From: Palsa-504 sp963808615
GTDB taxonomy: Bacteria > Actinomycetota > Actinomycetes > Streptosporangiales > Streptosporangiaceae
Length of the DNA: 64,000 nucleotides
Assembly: GCA_963808615.1 (NCBI GenBank)
Contig: CAWEGV010000002.1
Coordinates: 193,506 to 257,505 of the forward strand
Direction: 5' to 3'
Under the pieces are notes generated by a model. It was not told the origin of the DNA, ran no database searches, and saw nothing but the letters and a program-made list of their open reading frames with translations. A program made the translations under genes and the position numbers. This document shows positions 18,271-26,236 of the stretch, piece after piece. Positions within the stretch are counted from its first letter, which is position 1; each line of letters begins with the position of its first letter.

Positions 18271-18458
18271 CAGACCGCCGCAGCCAGCCGCGGGCCCACC
18301 GCGCCGAGCGGCGCCAGCCGCCAGGCGAAGTAGCTCGGCCAGCGCGTCTGCACGTCGTATCCCAGCCCGGCCGCCTCCGGCGCATACCAGAACACCGCGT
18401 GCACCGGCTCCAGCTGGTGCCACATCCGCCGCGCCGGCCCGTAATCCTCAGCTGTCAT
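18198..18458 (-). pseudogene. SCO6745-family protein, N-terminal fragment
   Basis: It reads ARRMWHQLEPVHAVFWYAPEAAGLG, then YFAWRLAPLGAVGP and FSPDMVAAHVPAAW, the recognisable beginning of the SCO6745 family of helical proteins, normally nearly 300 residues. Only about 80 codons remain before the junction with the truncated membrane protein on the opposite strand. The family's function is not established. Confidence 0.6.
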
Positions 18459-18720
18459 GACTGCTGGCCACCTTTCTCAGGCGAGCATCTCGAAGAGCAT
18501 CGAGTTTGTTCGAGAACTCGCCCGCCGCCACGGGCAGACCGTGAAGGCGAAATGGCGGCCCGGGATGACGGTGCGATGCGGACACCGGGCAGTGCTATCT
18601 GGAATCCTCGCGCCATGGCTCACCGACCCCAGCCGCACCCCTTCCGCCGCCGGTCTCGCCGACGCCCTCCAAACGATCGCCGAGGACATCGGCCCACGCT
18701 GACCAGCCTCGGCACGCCAC

Positions 18721-19278
18721 CTAGCCGTCTGCCAGGGAGGGCCAGCGGTTCGCTGCCCATTCCGGCCAGCCCGGCCACCCGGCAGGCGGCCCGGGGATCT
18801 CATTGCCATCCAGTTCGGCAGCGTCAGGCGCCTGGAACTGTTCACGCCATCTGTCGACGTCGACCTCGGTCATCAGGTAGGTCTGGTGCGGTGCGGAGAG
18901 CTGACGACGCGCGATCCGGGCGAGCTGGACGTCCCTGTCCACAGGGAGGTAGACCACCTGGCATGATGCTCCGGCCGATCGGGCCAGCCAGCGTAGCGAT
19001 GACCGTTCATCACGGCCCCAGAACCCGAAGTCCAGCACCACGCTAGTTTCCAGCCGCAGCGCCTGCAGAGCGATCGAGATGAGCCGTCCTTCCAGCACGT
19101 CGCGTTTGCCGCTGGCCGAGGGCTCACGCCAACGGAGTCCGAACAGCGGGATCATCCACTCATCCGGGGTGATCCGGATCGCGTGGTGCTGTGCGGCTAG
19201 CTCTTTGGCCTTCGTGGTCTTCCCTGCCCCGGGAAGTCCGACTATCAGGACCAGCCTCGCCACGCGGCCATATTGCAT
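18721..19278 (-). CDS. P-loop kinase (zeta-toxin/AAA-type small kinase)
   Basis: A 185-residue protein with Walker A GLPGAGKTT near residue 17, ITPDEWM after it, VVLDFGFWGRDERS as a Walker B-like strand, and a lid-like segment with several Arg residues. It resembles ATP-dependent small-molecule kinases and zeta-toxin-like proteins. No antitoxin partner is adjacent. ATG 19278 was chosen; an upstream ATG at 19299 is possible. Target unknown. Confidence 0.75.
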   Translation of the reverse strand: MQYGRVARLVLIVGLPGAGKTTKAKELAAQHHAIRITPDEWMIPLFGLRWREPSASGKRDVLEGRLISIALQALRLETSVVLDFGFWGRDERSSLRWLARSAGASCQVVYLPVDRDVQLARIARRQLSAPHQTYLMTEVDVDRWREQFQAPDAAELDGNEIPGPPAGWPGWPEWAANRWPSLADG

Positions 19279-19314
19279 CACGCCGATGCCAGATCGCACC
19301 CCGTTTCGCGCCTA

Positions 19315-20180
19315 TCAGTCCATTTGCTTGGCGAACCACTCGAGCATCGGCTCAGGATGGCGCTGGAACTCCAGGTATCCGTCCCAGCGGCGCGCGGAGG
19401 AATGCGATGAACGCCGGGAGGGCTTGCGGGTCTTGGAACAAGAACCCGTGGCCGCCCTCGTAGCCGTGCAGCTCGGCGCTGCGGTGCGCGATGCGATTTT
19501 TTCGCGTTGCGGGACGGTGCGATCCCGTCGTATTTGCCGTAGCCAACCAGGGTCGGGCAGGTGATCTCGCCGAGCCGGTCCCACACGTCATGGCCTTCGC
19601 GCGCCTGGAGCTGGGCCGCGTAGGCGGCCGCGGCGGCCGAGTCCTGCTGATCTTGCCCCGCGGCGGTCATCCCCTCGGCGATCGCCCGATCGACGGGGTG
19701 GGCCTCCAGCCATCGCTGGTCCCAGCGGCTGTCCACCAACTTCAGCTCCGCCGCCACCCGCTGCCCGGGCGGCAGTTCCAGCAGCTTTTGCAGCGGATAG
19801 GACGACCCGCCTTGGCCACCGGCCGACGTGCACGCCAGAGCCAGGCGCTCTACCCGCTGCGGGTAGGTGACCGCGAACTCCTGGGCCACCATGCCGCCGA
19901 AGCTCGCCCCGACCACCCGGCAGGACTCCCACCCGATGACCTCCAGCAGGCCAGCGGCGTCGGCCGCGACTTCGGCCATGGTGTACAGGCGCGTCACCGG
20001 GGCGCTGCGGCCAAAGCCGCGGTAGTCCCACGCCAGCAGATCGAAGCTGCTAGCGAGCGGATCAAGCAGCGGCCGGACGTCTTGCAAAGCCAGCCCCGAC
20101 CCGTTACAAAACAGCAACCGGGGACCATCGCCCCGCTGCTCCCAATACAGCTCAACCCCGTTGACACGGCCAACCGGCAT
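19315..20180 (-). pseudogene. Alpha/beta hydrolase with two frameshifts
   Basis: The frame from ATG 20180 encodes an alpha/beta hydrolase: WDYRGFGRSAP, nucleophile GASFGG, acid strand TLVGYGKYDG. After about 19500 it shifts to a second frame with AELHGYEGGHGFLFQDP (catalytic His). Near 19390 it shifts to a third, which ends YLEFQRHPEPMLEWFAKQMD and stops at 19315. All parts are present, so a repaired gene would be full length (about 285 residues). It is either recently inactivated or affected by base-call errors. Confidence 0.7.
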
Positions 20181-20490
20181 CGCGCTCACCTCGCCGACAA
20201 TGATCACTCAGCGTATTCAGAGGCCCGCCGGTCTCGGGCCGGGTCTGCAGGTGCTGATCAGCAGGCTTGGCGCTGGTTAGTAACCTGGCCAGGTATGCCG
20301 CTCGGCTTCCCCGTCGGCGCGCAGGATGGGTCCGGTTCGTCTTCTTTGCTGGTCCATCGGGCGCAGCTGAGCCGCCGCGCGCGACGTCGTGGCCGGCCTG
20401 CTGGCCGGGCTCGACGATGTCACCGTAGTGCGCGGGCCTGCGGCCGGGATCGGAGCGGCCCGGGCAGCGCCGGCGAGCGAGGAGGATGCC

Positions 20491-20862
20491 GTGAGCGAAC
20501 TGGACCGGCTGGAAGCGGCGATGAGCGAGTGCCGTGAGATGATCCGCGAAGCCCACGCCGCGACCAAGGATCTGCGCGCCGCGGTGCGTGAGGCAAAACA
20601 GGAGGCGCGCGCCCTGGCTGCTGACGAGGTGGCCGCTCAGATCCATGCCGAGGTGTCCAGGCAGCTGGAGGAGCTGGGCGAACGGACCGGAGAGGCCGTT
20701 ACCGCGGCGACGCAGAAGGTGATCGCCGAGTTCGACCGATTCGGTGAGGCGTTGCTGGGCAAGGAGACCTACTGGCAAAAGGCCAGCGGTCGCCGTTCCG
20801 CGGCGCGCCCCGACACCGATGTGGTGCCACCCGGCATCCTGCCCAGCGAAGACCAGAGCTGA
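20491..20862 (+). CDS. Small coiled-coil protein of unknown function
   Basis: 123 residues starting at GTG 20491, with GAGGAGG a few bases upstream. Residues 1-90 are a continuous charged helix rich in Glu, Ala and Arg (LDRLEAAMSECREMIREA, LEELGERTGEAVTAATQ), likely a coiled coil. The tail is polar. No family is recognised. It stands alone upstream of the convergent siderophore-interacting protein gene. Confidence 0.6.
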   Translation: MSELDRLEAAMSECREMIREAHAATKDLRAAVREAKQEARALAADEVAAQIHAEVSRQLEELGERTGEAVTAATQKVIAEFDRFGEALLGKETYWQKASGRRSAARPDTDVVPPGILPSEDQS

Positions 20863-21016
20863 TGCGCGGGCCATTACCTCATCAAGGCCGCCCCAGCAGA
20901 CCCCTTGGCAGGCGTGGCCGGAGCACGTCCAGGTCAACCTCATCCGTGCTGACGCAACGGGTTCTCGGTCACGGTGAAGATGGACCGAAGATCGCCGCGG
21001 CCATCGCCGCCATCGG

Positions 21017-21811
21017 CTAGGCGTCTCGGGCGGGCTCGCCGTGGCTGGCGTTGGCGCGGCCGCGGCCCCAGTAGGCCTTGGGTGACATCTGGTCCTGGCC
21101 GAGCCCTCGCCCGGCCAGGACCTCCCGTAGCCGGGACACCACCGTCGCCTCGCCGGATAGGTAGGCGTGGCCGCGGCCGGGCGGCAGCTCGATCTCGGCT
21201 GCCCCGGCGGCCAGGGCCGACGGGTCGCCAGCGGGCGCGCCGAGGCGGTGCAGCCAGGAGATGCGGATGGTCGCCGGGGCATCTAGGTCCTGCTCGTCGC
21301 TCTGCTCGGGGATCTCAAGCACGAGCGTGGCCGGGCGGTCGGGCGGCAGCGCTTCGGTCATCGCGAACATCGCGGGCAGCGCCGACTCATCGCCCATGAA
21401 CAGGTGCCAGTCGGCCGTGGCCGGCGTGGTGATCTTCCCGCGCGGCCCGATGCCCTCGATCTTGTCGCCGGACCGCGCCGACCGCACCCAGCGCTCGCCG
21501 GGACCGTCGCCGTGCAGCACGATGTCGAGCGTGAGCAGCCGCGCGGCCTGGTCAAGCTGCCGGATCGTGTAGCGCCGCCGTACCGGGCGGTTACCCTCGG
21601 CCGCCACCAGCAGCATCACGTCCTGGCCGGGCAGGTAGCCGAACCCGTCGAGCTGCGGGGCGGTCAGCCTGAGCCGCTGCATGTGCGGGGTGAGCCGGGC
21701 TGAGTCGACGACCTCGAAGTCCAGCCGGGTCGCGCTGGCCAGCGGCCCGGTCAGCTGCGCGAACGGATCGTCCAGTGCCGCGAGAGTCGGTTCCGGCAGT
21801 GCGTCAGCCAT
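21017..21811 (-). CDS. Siderophore-interacting flavoprotein (ferric-siderophore reductase type)
   Basis: A 264-residue member of the SIP family. FAD contacts are in RRRYTIRQLD and GPRGKITTP, and the NADPH-binding part contains GDESALPAM and HAYLSGEATVVSRLRE. These enzymes reduce ferric siderophores in the cytoplasm to release iron. A clear GAAAGGG lies upstream of ATG 21811. No siderophore transport genes are nearby in this window. Regulation is not evident. Confidence 0.9.
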   Translation of the reverse strand: MADALPEPTLAALDDPFAQLTGPLASATRLDFEVVDSARLTPHMQRLRLTAPQLDGFGYLPGQDVMLLVAAEGNRPVRRRYTIRQLDQAARLLTLDIVLHGDGPGERWVRSARSGDKIEGIGPRGKITTPATADWHLFMGDESALPAMFAMTEALPPDRPATLVLEIPEQSDEQDLDAPATIRISWLHRLGAPAGDPSALAAGAAEIELPPGRGHAYLSGEATVVSRLREVLAGRGLGQDQMSPKAYWGRGRANASHGEPARDA

Positions 21812-22160
21812 GAGACGGCCAGCCCTTTCCGCTTGATGCTCGTGTCCCGGGGGAGGCGGGGATGCCGCGCCGTCGGCTAGCCTTCACCGCGAACGCTGGC
21901 CAGCCCCGTGCCACCATCAACGCTGCCTGGCTTCGCCTGCTTCCCGGCCCAGGTGCGGGCGGCGGTGATGACGGACCCGTGCGGTTGCGGTCGTTTCGGT
22001 CGTTAGCCTTGGGATATGTCCCGGCTGATCATCGCCGCCAGTTCTTGTTGCAGCGGTTCTAGGCCTGCCCAGCCCACGCAGGGTCGTCCATCGGATTAAT
22101 ACCCAGCCATACCGGCAGCCGCGCCGGCCGCGAAGACACCCAGTGCGCGGTCCAGGGCAG
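21812..22160. other. Intergenic, no gene recognised
   Basis: It contains the promoter side of the SIP gene and a 66-codon open frame at 21862 with no similarity and no convincing ribosome-binding site. Nothing else is supported. Confidence 0.5.
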
Positions 22161-22290
22161 TTAGCCTGCTTGCGGTCCCGGCTCCGGCCTGATGGCGCGG
22201 ATGGCGAAGTAACCCGGCATGTACCGCGCTCTGGCGTCCGTGTGATGCGGGGCTTCGACCAGGCGGGTAAGGGTGAAGCCAGCGGCCAGC
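22161..22290 (-). pseudogene. Possible methyltransferase C-terminal remnant
   Basis: One minus frame reads LAAGFTLTRLVEAP and then YMPGYFAIRAIRPEPG before a stop at 22161. That phrase style is typical of the C-termini of class I SAM methyltransferases. The upstream part of such a gene is missing and the recombinase remnant begins instead. Confidence 0.35.
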
Positions 22291-22324
22291 TGGCTATCTG
22301 TCGGGGCGCAACTGGAGCGCTAGG

Positions 22325-23234
22325 TCAGGCAAGGCCGTGCGCGGTGGCCGTCGGCGCCGGCCCGCGGCACCCAGGTGGTGCCCAGCCCGGCCGCCTCGGT
22401 AATCGCGCGGAACTCCCGGCGCACATTGTGATGTCCAGCGGCGTCCCGACCGCCGAGGCGAACACCAGGTTGTGGTCCTGCCACAACGGCCCGGCCGCGA
22501 GCCGGTCCTCTGACTGCGGCACTCGGTGCTCCCGCAGTACCTCCGCGCACCGGCGCGGCAGCGCCAGCGTCCTGCGGGACTTCGGCGTCTTCGTAACACC
22601 TCCGGCCCGATCGGAGCGCCACACGAACACCGCCAGCTGCTCGTGGTCGAATCCCGCCTCGGCGACCGGCTGCCACTGGCCGCCAACCCAGGCCACCACA
22701 TGATCCCAGCGCAGCGCCCGGACCTCCTCGGTCCGCAGCCCCGTCATCAAAGACAGGACGACGTAGGCATCCAGCCGCGTCCCCCGAGCCGCAGCCATCA
22801 GCGTGACCGCCTGCTCCAGGGTGAGCGACTTCGACGGGCGCCCGGCCCGCTGGCCCCTGGGCGGCTTGACCAGCGCGGCCACGTTGCGGCCCACCAGGTT
22901 GTCGCGTTCGGCCTGCCGGATGGCCCGGACCAGCACGTTGTGCGCGATCTGCACCGTCCGCGTCGACAGCCGCGCCGCCATAGCCCGAAGCGTGGCCTGG
23001 ACACGTCCCGCTGTGAGATCGGTCAGCCGGATCGTGCCGAGTTCCTCCCGGAGCGCCTTCGCGATCGTGCGCTGGTACAGGGTCACGGTCGAGGCCGACA
23101 GGCCGTTCAGGCGCTGCGCCAGCCAGTCATCCAGCGCATCATTCACCGTGTAGCGCCGCTTGGGCCGTAGTCCGCTCTCGACCTGGACGTGCAGTTCCTT
23201 GAGCTTCTCCCGTAAATACGCTCTGGCCTGGCTG
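22325..23234 (-). pseudogene. Tyrosine site-specific recombinase, truncated at both ends
   Basis: The middle of an actinobacterial integrase is preserved. The core-binding domain reads YTVNDALDDWLAQRLNG and STVTLYQRTIAKAL. The catalytic box I Arg lies in LSLMTGLRTEEVRALRW, with KTPKSRRTLALP as the following strand. After PLDITMCA the frame shifts (NVRREFRAITEAAGLG continues in another frame). The His/Arg/Tyr box II region is absent. The N-terminal 60 or so residues are replaced by the att repeat at 23235. It is probably an inactive relic of the island's integrase. Confidence 0.8.
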
Positions 23235-23461
23235 GCGCGCCCGGCAGGATTCGAACCCGCGACCCGCTGCTTAGAAGGTACCGCTGGAGGGTCGCGCGAC
23301 GTCGCCTGGCGTCGCTCTACGGGCCATCTAGCAGCAGTTACTGCGGCTGACTGTCGGAGGATGTCGCTCGGCATCGGTCTCCATTGGCTCACCTGCTGGC
23401 TCACCAAAATTTAGTTGTCTTTGCTAACGTTCGAATAATAGAAAGTGGTGGCGAACACGAG
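23235..23461. repeat. Left island repeat with tRNA-Arg(UCU) 3'-half (att-like)
   Basis: On the minus strand 23235-23275 reads as the 3' half of a tRNA: anticodon loop CTTCTAA (anticodon UCU), variable region, T-arm with GGTTCGAATCC, and acceptor strand. The 5' half does not pair, so it is not a functional tRNA. The 227-bp unit recurs at 45212-45438 with 7 mismatches. The tail contains two TGGCTCACC motifs. It is inferred to be an attachment site of an integrated element. Confidence 0.75.
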
Positions 23462-23481
23462 TGAAGTGATCTCAGCGAAAT
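23462..23481 (+). repeat. Left terminal inverted repeat of the IS5-type element
   Basis: It begins TGAAGTGATCTC and ends GCGAAAT. It is the inverse of 25810-25829 with one mismatch at position 4. It directly abuts the transposase stop codon. Confidence 0.85.
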
Positions 23482-24309
23482 TCATGTGATGTGGCCGTAC
23501 TCGAAATGGGTGAGAACCAGCGCAGCGCGGGCGATATCGCCGATCTTGCTGGGGCTGGCGGTGACGTGCTGGAGGGTGCGCCAGCGGCCGGTGAGCAGCG
23601 CGAACCCGCGTTCGCCCAGGCAGCGCAGAGAACGCTGGATAGCGTTGCGGGTGCGGGTATCGGCATCGAGCTCCTGGCCGCCAGCGGGCTGTTTGACGGG
23701 AATCAGGATGCCGATGCCCGTGCCCTCGTAGCCGAGATCGGCCAGGGTGGGCAGGCCTGCTGCGGCCGCCCGGTAGAGAGCGGGCAGGGCGTGGGCGCGG
23801 GCGGCGGTGATGTCGTGCACCGAGCCGGGTTCCACATCGGAGACCCATAGCGGGAACCCGTCGGGGGCGAGGACGGCCAGGATGTTGCCGCCGTGGGTAT
23901 GCGCCTTGCCCGAATACCACAGGTCGATGACCTCGCCCTTGACGCTGACTGCCGGCTCTTTGCACCGGTCGCGGGGAATGACCGTGCCATCCAGGATCAC
24001 ATGCGAGAATCCCTTGTCGTTGGCCCTTTCCAGCGCCTGGCTCAGCGCCGGGGCCTGGTCCGCCAGCACCGTGACGAACTCCTCCACATACCGGTAGGCG
24101 GTGGCCCGGGATATGCCATGGTCACGGGCCAGAGCATCGCAGGTAGTGCGGTCGCGGAACCAGCGCAACCCCAGCACCGCCTGCCAAAAACAGGTCAACA
24201 CCCGGCTGCCGCGCGGGGTGCCGCGCCGCCGCCGCTCGGCCCACAGCAGCTTCGCGGCGAACTGCACCTGTTCCCTCGGGACGTCGAGCGTGGCACGATA
24301 GACGATCAC
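23482..24309 (-). CDS. IS5-family DDE transposase (DDE_Tnp_4 type)
   Basis: A 275-residue transposase. The helix-turn-helix region is GISRATAYRYVEEF. The first catalytic Asp is in VILDGTVIPRD, the second in TLADLGYEGTGIGI, and a candidate Glu in LRCLGERGFALL. Length and motif spacing are those of IS5-group enzymes, and the gene looks intact. GTG 24309 gives the normal family start; longer starts lie upstream. It occupies the left end of the 2.37-kb element and reads outward towards the left repeat. Confidence 0.88.
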   Translation of the reverse strand: MIVYRATLDVPREQVQFAAKLLWAERRRRGTPRGSRVLTCFWQAVLGLRWFRDRTTCDALARDHGISRATAYRYVEEFVTVLADQAPALSQALERANDKGFSHVILDGTVIPRDRCKEPAVSVKGEVIDLWYSGKAHTHGGNILAVLAPDGFPLWVSDVEPGSVHDITAARAHALPALYRAAAAGLPTLADLGYEGTGIGILIPVKQPAGGQELDADTRTRNAIQRSLRCLGERGFALLTGRWRTLQHVTASPSKIGDIARAALVLTHFEYGHIT

Positions 24310-24494
24310 GTGGAGCCTTCCGTAGAAGCTGATCTTGGGTGAGACCTCTTCTACTGGGGCTCCACACCCATCTCCGCGCCGCCCGGTTGTCCGCGTGTCT
24401 GCCCAGGAGCGTCTTACCTCCTGAGCTTGGGCTGCCAGGAGGCCGCCCGCGCCGTGCTCGCCGACCCCCGCCGGGCCGTCTTGACCGCCGCCGG

Positions 24495-25082
24495 TCACCC
24501 CGTGCCTCCTGGGTTTTGCTGGCTGCCGGCTTCCTCCCGCAGGGCCTCTTTCCTGTTCAGAGTTCTCTTGCCGGGCGAGGGCTTGGCTGGGCGGCCCTTC
24601 TGGTCAGGGTCTGTTTCCGGGCCGCTGGCCGGTGGCGTGTGAAGCCGCTTAAGCAGGGCACCAAGCTGCTGGCGCTCGGCCGGGGTGAGCGGCGCCAGGT
24701 AGCGCCGCTGCTGCTCGTCCAGGATCCGTATCGCCGCGGTCTTCGCCGCGCGGCCGGCCCCGGTGGGGTGGACCAGGAAGGCGCGCCGGTCACGGGGATG
24801 CCGCTGGCGGGTCACGTATCCCTTGTCTTCCAGGTCGTCGATGAGGGCAACCATCGTGGTCCGGTCGATCCGCAGCGCGTCCCCCAGGGCCTTCTGGGTC
24901 ATCGGCCCCAACTCCGTCACCATGGTCAAGATCCCGGCCTGGCGAGCGCTGAGATCCACCTCGCCCAGCATCTGGTTGGCGAGGGCATGCGACGCCTCAG
25001 CGGCCCGGTAGAGAAGGAACGGGATCCGGTCGCGCATGGAAGGGGGCAGTTCGTGAGTCTTGCTGCTGGGCGGCCAGGCCAT
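24495..25082 (-). CDS. MarR-family transcriptional regulator
   Basis: A 195-residue protein with a winged-helix MarR core (LLYRAAEASHALANQML, LSARQAGILTMV, RIDRTTMVALIDDLEDKGYVTRQRHPRDRRAFLV) and a polar C-terminal extension after residue 145. ATG 25082 follows a GGAGG. It is divergent from the SnoaL-like gene across 112 bp that contains a palindrome, so self-regulation together with control of that gene is likely. It lies inside the transposon as a passenger. Confidence 0.9.
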   Translation of the reverse strand: MAWPPSSKTHELPPSMRDRIPFLLYRAAEASHALANQMLGEVDLSARQAGILTMVTELGPMTQKALGDALRIDRTTMVALIDDLEDKGYVTRQRHPRDRRAFLVHPTGAGRAAKTAAIRILDEQQRRYLAPLTPAERQQLGALLKRLHTPPASGPETDPDQKGRPAKPSPGKRTLNRKEALREEAGSQQNPGGTG

Positions 25083-25146
25083 CCCGCGCTCACCTCCCCT
25101 CCGGAGCCACGCTGCGGGGATACCCCGGCTTATCGTCAGTGCTAAG

Positions 25147-25166
25147 ATAATCAGGACTCTGATGAT
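25147..25166. promoter_or_regulatory. Putative MarR operator
   Basis: ATAATCAG and CTGATGAT face each other around GACT (7 of 8 positions symmetric). The site lies midway in the divergent promoter region of the MarR and SnoaL-like genes, which is the usual place for a MarR operator. Confidence 0.5.
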
Positions 25167-25194
25167 ATCTGCTTTGCCTGGCCGGAGGATCGGG

Positions 25195-25668
25195 ATGAAC
25201 GCGAGCAACGAGAGTCACCTGGCCGGGCCGATCGGCGTTTACCACGGGTTCATCGGCGCCGTGAACCGGCAGGACCTCGATGAGGCGACGAAGTTCGTTG
25301 ATCCGGTCCGCTACCGGGAGAACTGTGTCGGGTTCACCCATGGCTTCGTGGACTGGGAACAGGCCAAGGAGTCGGTCCGCCGGGTCTGGAAGGGGCTTCC
25401 CGATCTGCGGGTGGAACTGGCGCAGGTCACGGCCGACGGCGACGTCGCGCTCGCACACGGCACGGTCCGCGGGACGGCAACCGGGCGGCTGTACGGCGCC
25501 CCGGCCACCAAGCGCTCGTTCGAGGCCAGCTTCTTCGATTACATCCGGGTCCAGGACGGGCTGATCATCGAGCGCGTCCAGCAAGCCGATGTGCTCGGCC
25601 AGATGCGCCAGCTCTACGGCAGAGCGCTGGGCTTGGTCGGACTTGCTGCCATGTTCCTGCGGCTGTGA
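25195..25668 (+). CDS. SnoaL-like (ester cyclase type) protein
   Basis: A 157-residue protein of the SnoaL / NTF2-like fold (YHGFIGAVNRQDLDEATKFV, VWKGLPDLRVELAQVTADGDVALAHGTVRGTATG, FFDYIRVQDGLIIERVQQADVLGQMRQL). Family members cyclise or hydrate small aromatic substrates or serve as detoxifying or binding proteins. GGAGG precedes ATG 25195. With the divergent MarR gene it forms a ligand-responsive passenger module inside the transposon. Substrate unknown. Confidence 0.82.
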   Translation: MNASNESHLAGPIGVYHGFIGAVNRQDLDEATKFVDPVRYRENCVGFTHGFVDWEQAKESVRRVWKGLPDLRVELAQVTADGDVALAHGTVRGTATGRLYGAPATKRSFEASFFDYIRVQDGLIIERVQQADVLGQMRQLYGRALGLVGLAAMFLRL

Positions 25669-25809
25669 TACTGCCCTGCTCCGGCGGCCGACGCTGGCCC
25701 CGCCGCAGCCGCGGAGACCACCAAAGGTAGTGCCAGGTAGCAGGGATTGCGTCCTGATTGCCGTGAAGACCTACCCGCTGGGAAGGATAAAGACCGGCTG
25801 CCCGGCTTT

Positions 25810-25829
25810 ATTTCGCTGAGATCACCTCA
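25810..25829 (-). repeat. Right terminal inverted repeat of the IS5-type element
   Basis: Reverse complement of the left end with one mismatch. The host sequence TTACTTCGG resumes at 25831. Confidence 0.85.
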
Positions 25830-25830
25830 G

Positions 25831-25912
25831 TTACTTCGGTCGTTCCAACCCGCGAGCTCACCATTCAGCTCGTGACAATGTTTCATCGACGGTCTCGAGG
25901 AGTGCGCGCGCG
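25831..25912. repeat. Continuation of the left island repeat
   Basis: This 82-bp stretch matches 45439-45520 with few mismatches and continues the left repeat after the inserted transposon. Together the island repeat unit is about 310 bp. Confidence 0.75.
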
Positions 25913-26012
25913 TAGCCGCCGATCTGGCGAAGCGGCCTTCCACCTGACGTGGGTGACCGGGGGCGCGCAGATCTGGCAATTATGCTACGTCGTTCCGTGA
26001 AATGGTGGTTGC

Positions 26013-26234
26013 GTGATTCCGCTGGAAATACCGGTCGCTCTCGCCGCCGGCACGGATACGATCGCGCTCGCCGAACGCGCTGACCTGCGCCACGATCCCT
26101 TCCACCGCCCGTGCGCCGCGATCGCTGCCCGGCTGGGCGCCGAGTTCGCCGAGTTCCCCGGCGGTCACCTGGCTCCGATGGAACTCCCGGCGCCGTTCGC
26201 GGCCGGGCTGCGCGACGTCTTCGGGCGGCTCTAG
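26013..26234 (+). pseudogene. Alpha/beta hydrolase C-terminal fragment
   Basis: The 73-codon frame reads IPLEIPVALAAGTDTIAL, then LGAEFAEFPGGHLAPMELPAPFAAGLRDV. This is the C-terminal third of an alpha/beta hydrolase, with the acid strand and the catalytic His in GGHLAPM. The nucleophile half is missing beyond the repeat junction near 26000. It ends 2 bp before the monooxygenase start and was probably co-transcribed with it. Confidence 0.6.
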
Positions 26235-26236
26235 GC

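Larger units (their letters stand above)
23462..25829. mobile_element. IS5-type transposon with MarR and SnoaL-like passengers
   Basis: The element is bounded by 20-bp terminal inverted repeats, 23462-23481 and 25810-25829, that match at 19 of 20 positions. Three genes lie between: a DDE transposase (minus), a MarR regulator (minus) and a SnoaL-like protein (plus). The uninterrupted counterpart of the target is present at 45431-45447 (ACGAG joined directly to TTACTTCGG), which proves the insertion boundaries. The duplicated target is only 1-2 bp (G or AG) and ambiguous. Confidence 0.85.

Noticed and set aside
18457..18702. An 81-codon plus-strand ORF
   Set aside because: No similarity or ribosome-binding site. 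It opposes the SCO6745 fragment and the composition is not convincing.
23235..23320. A complete tRNA-Arg gene in the island repeat
   Set aside because: Only the 3' half (anticodon loop, T-arm, acceptor strand) is tRNA-like. The sequence on the 5' side does not form the anticodon, D or acceptor stems.
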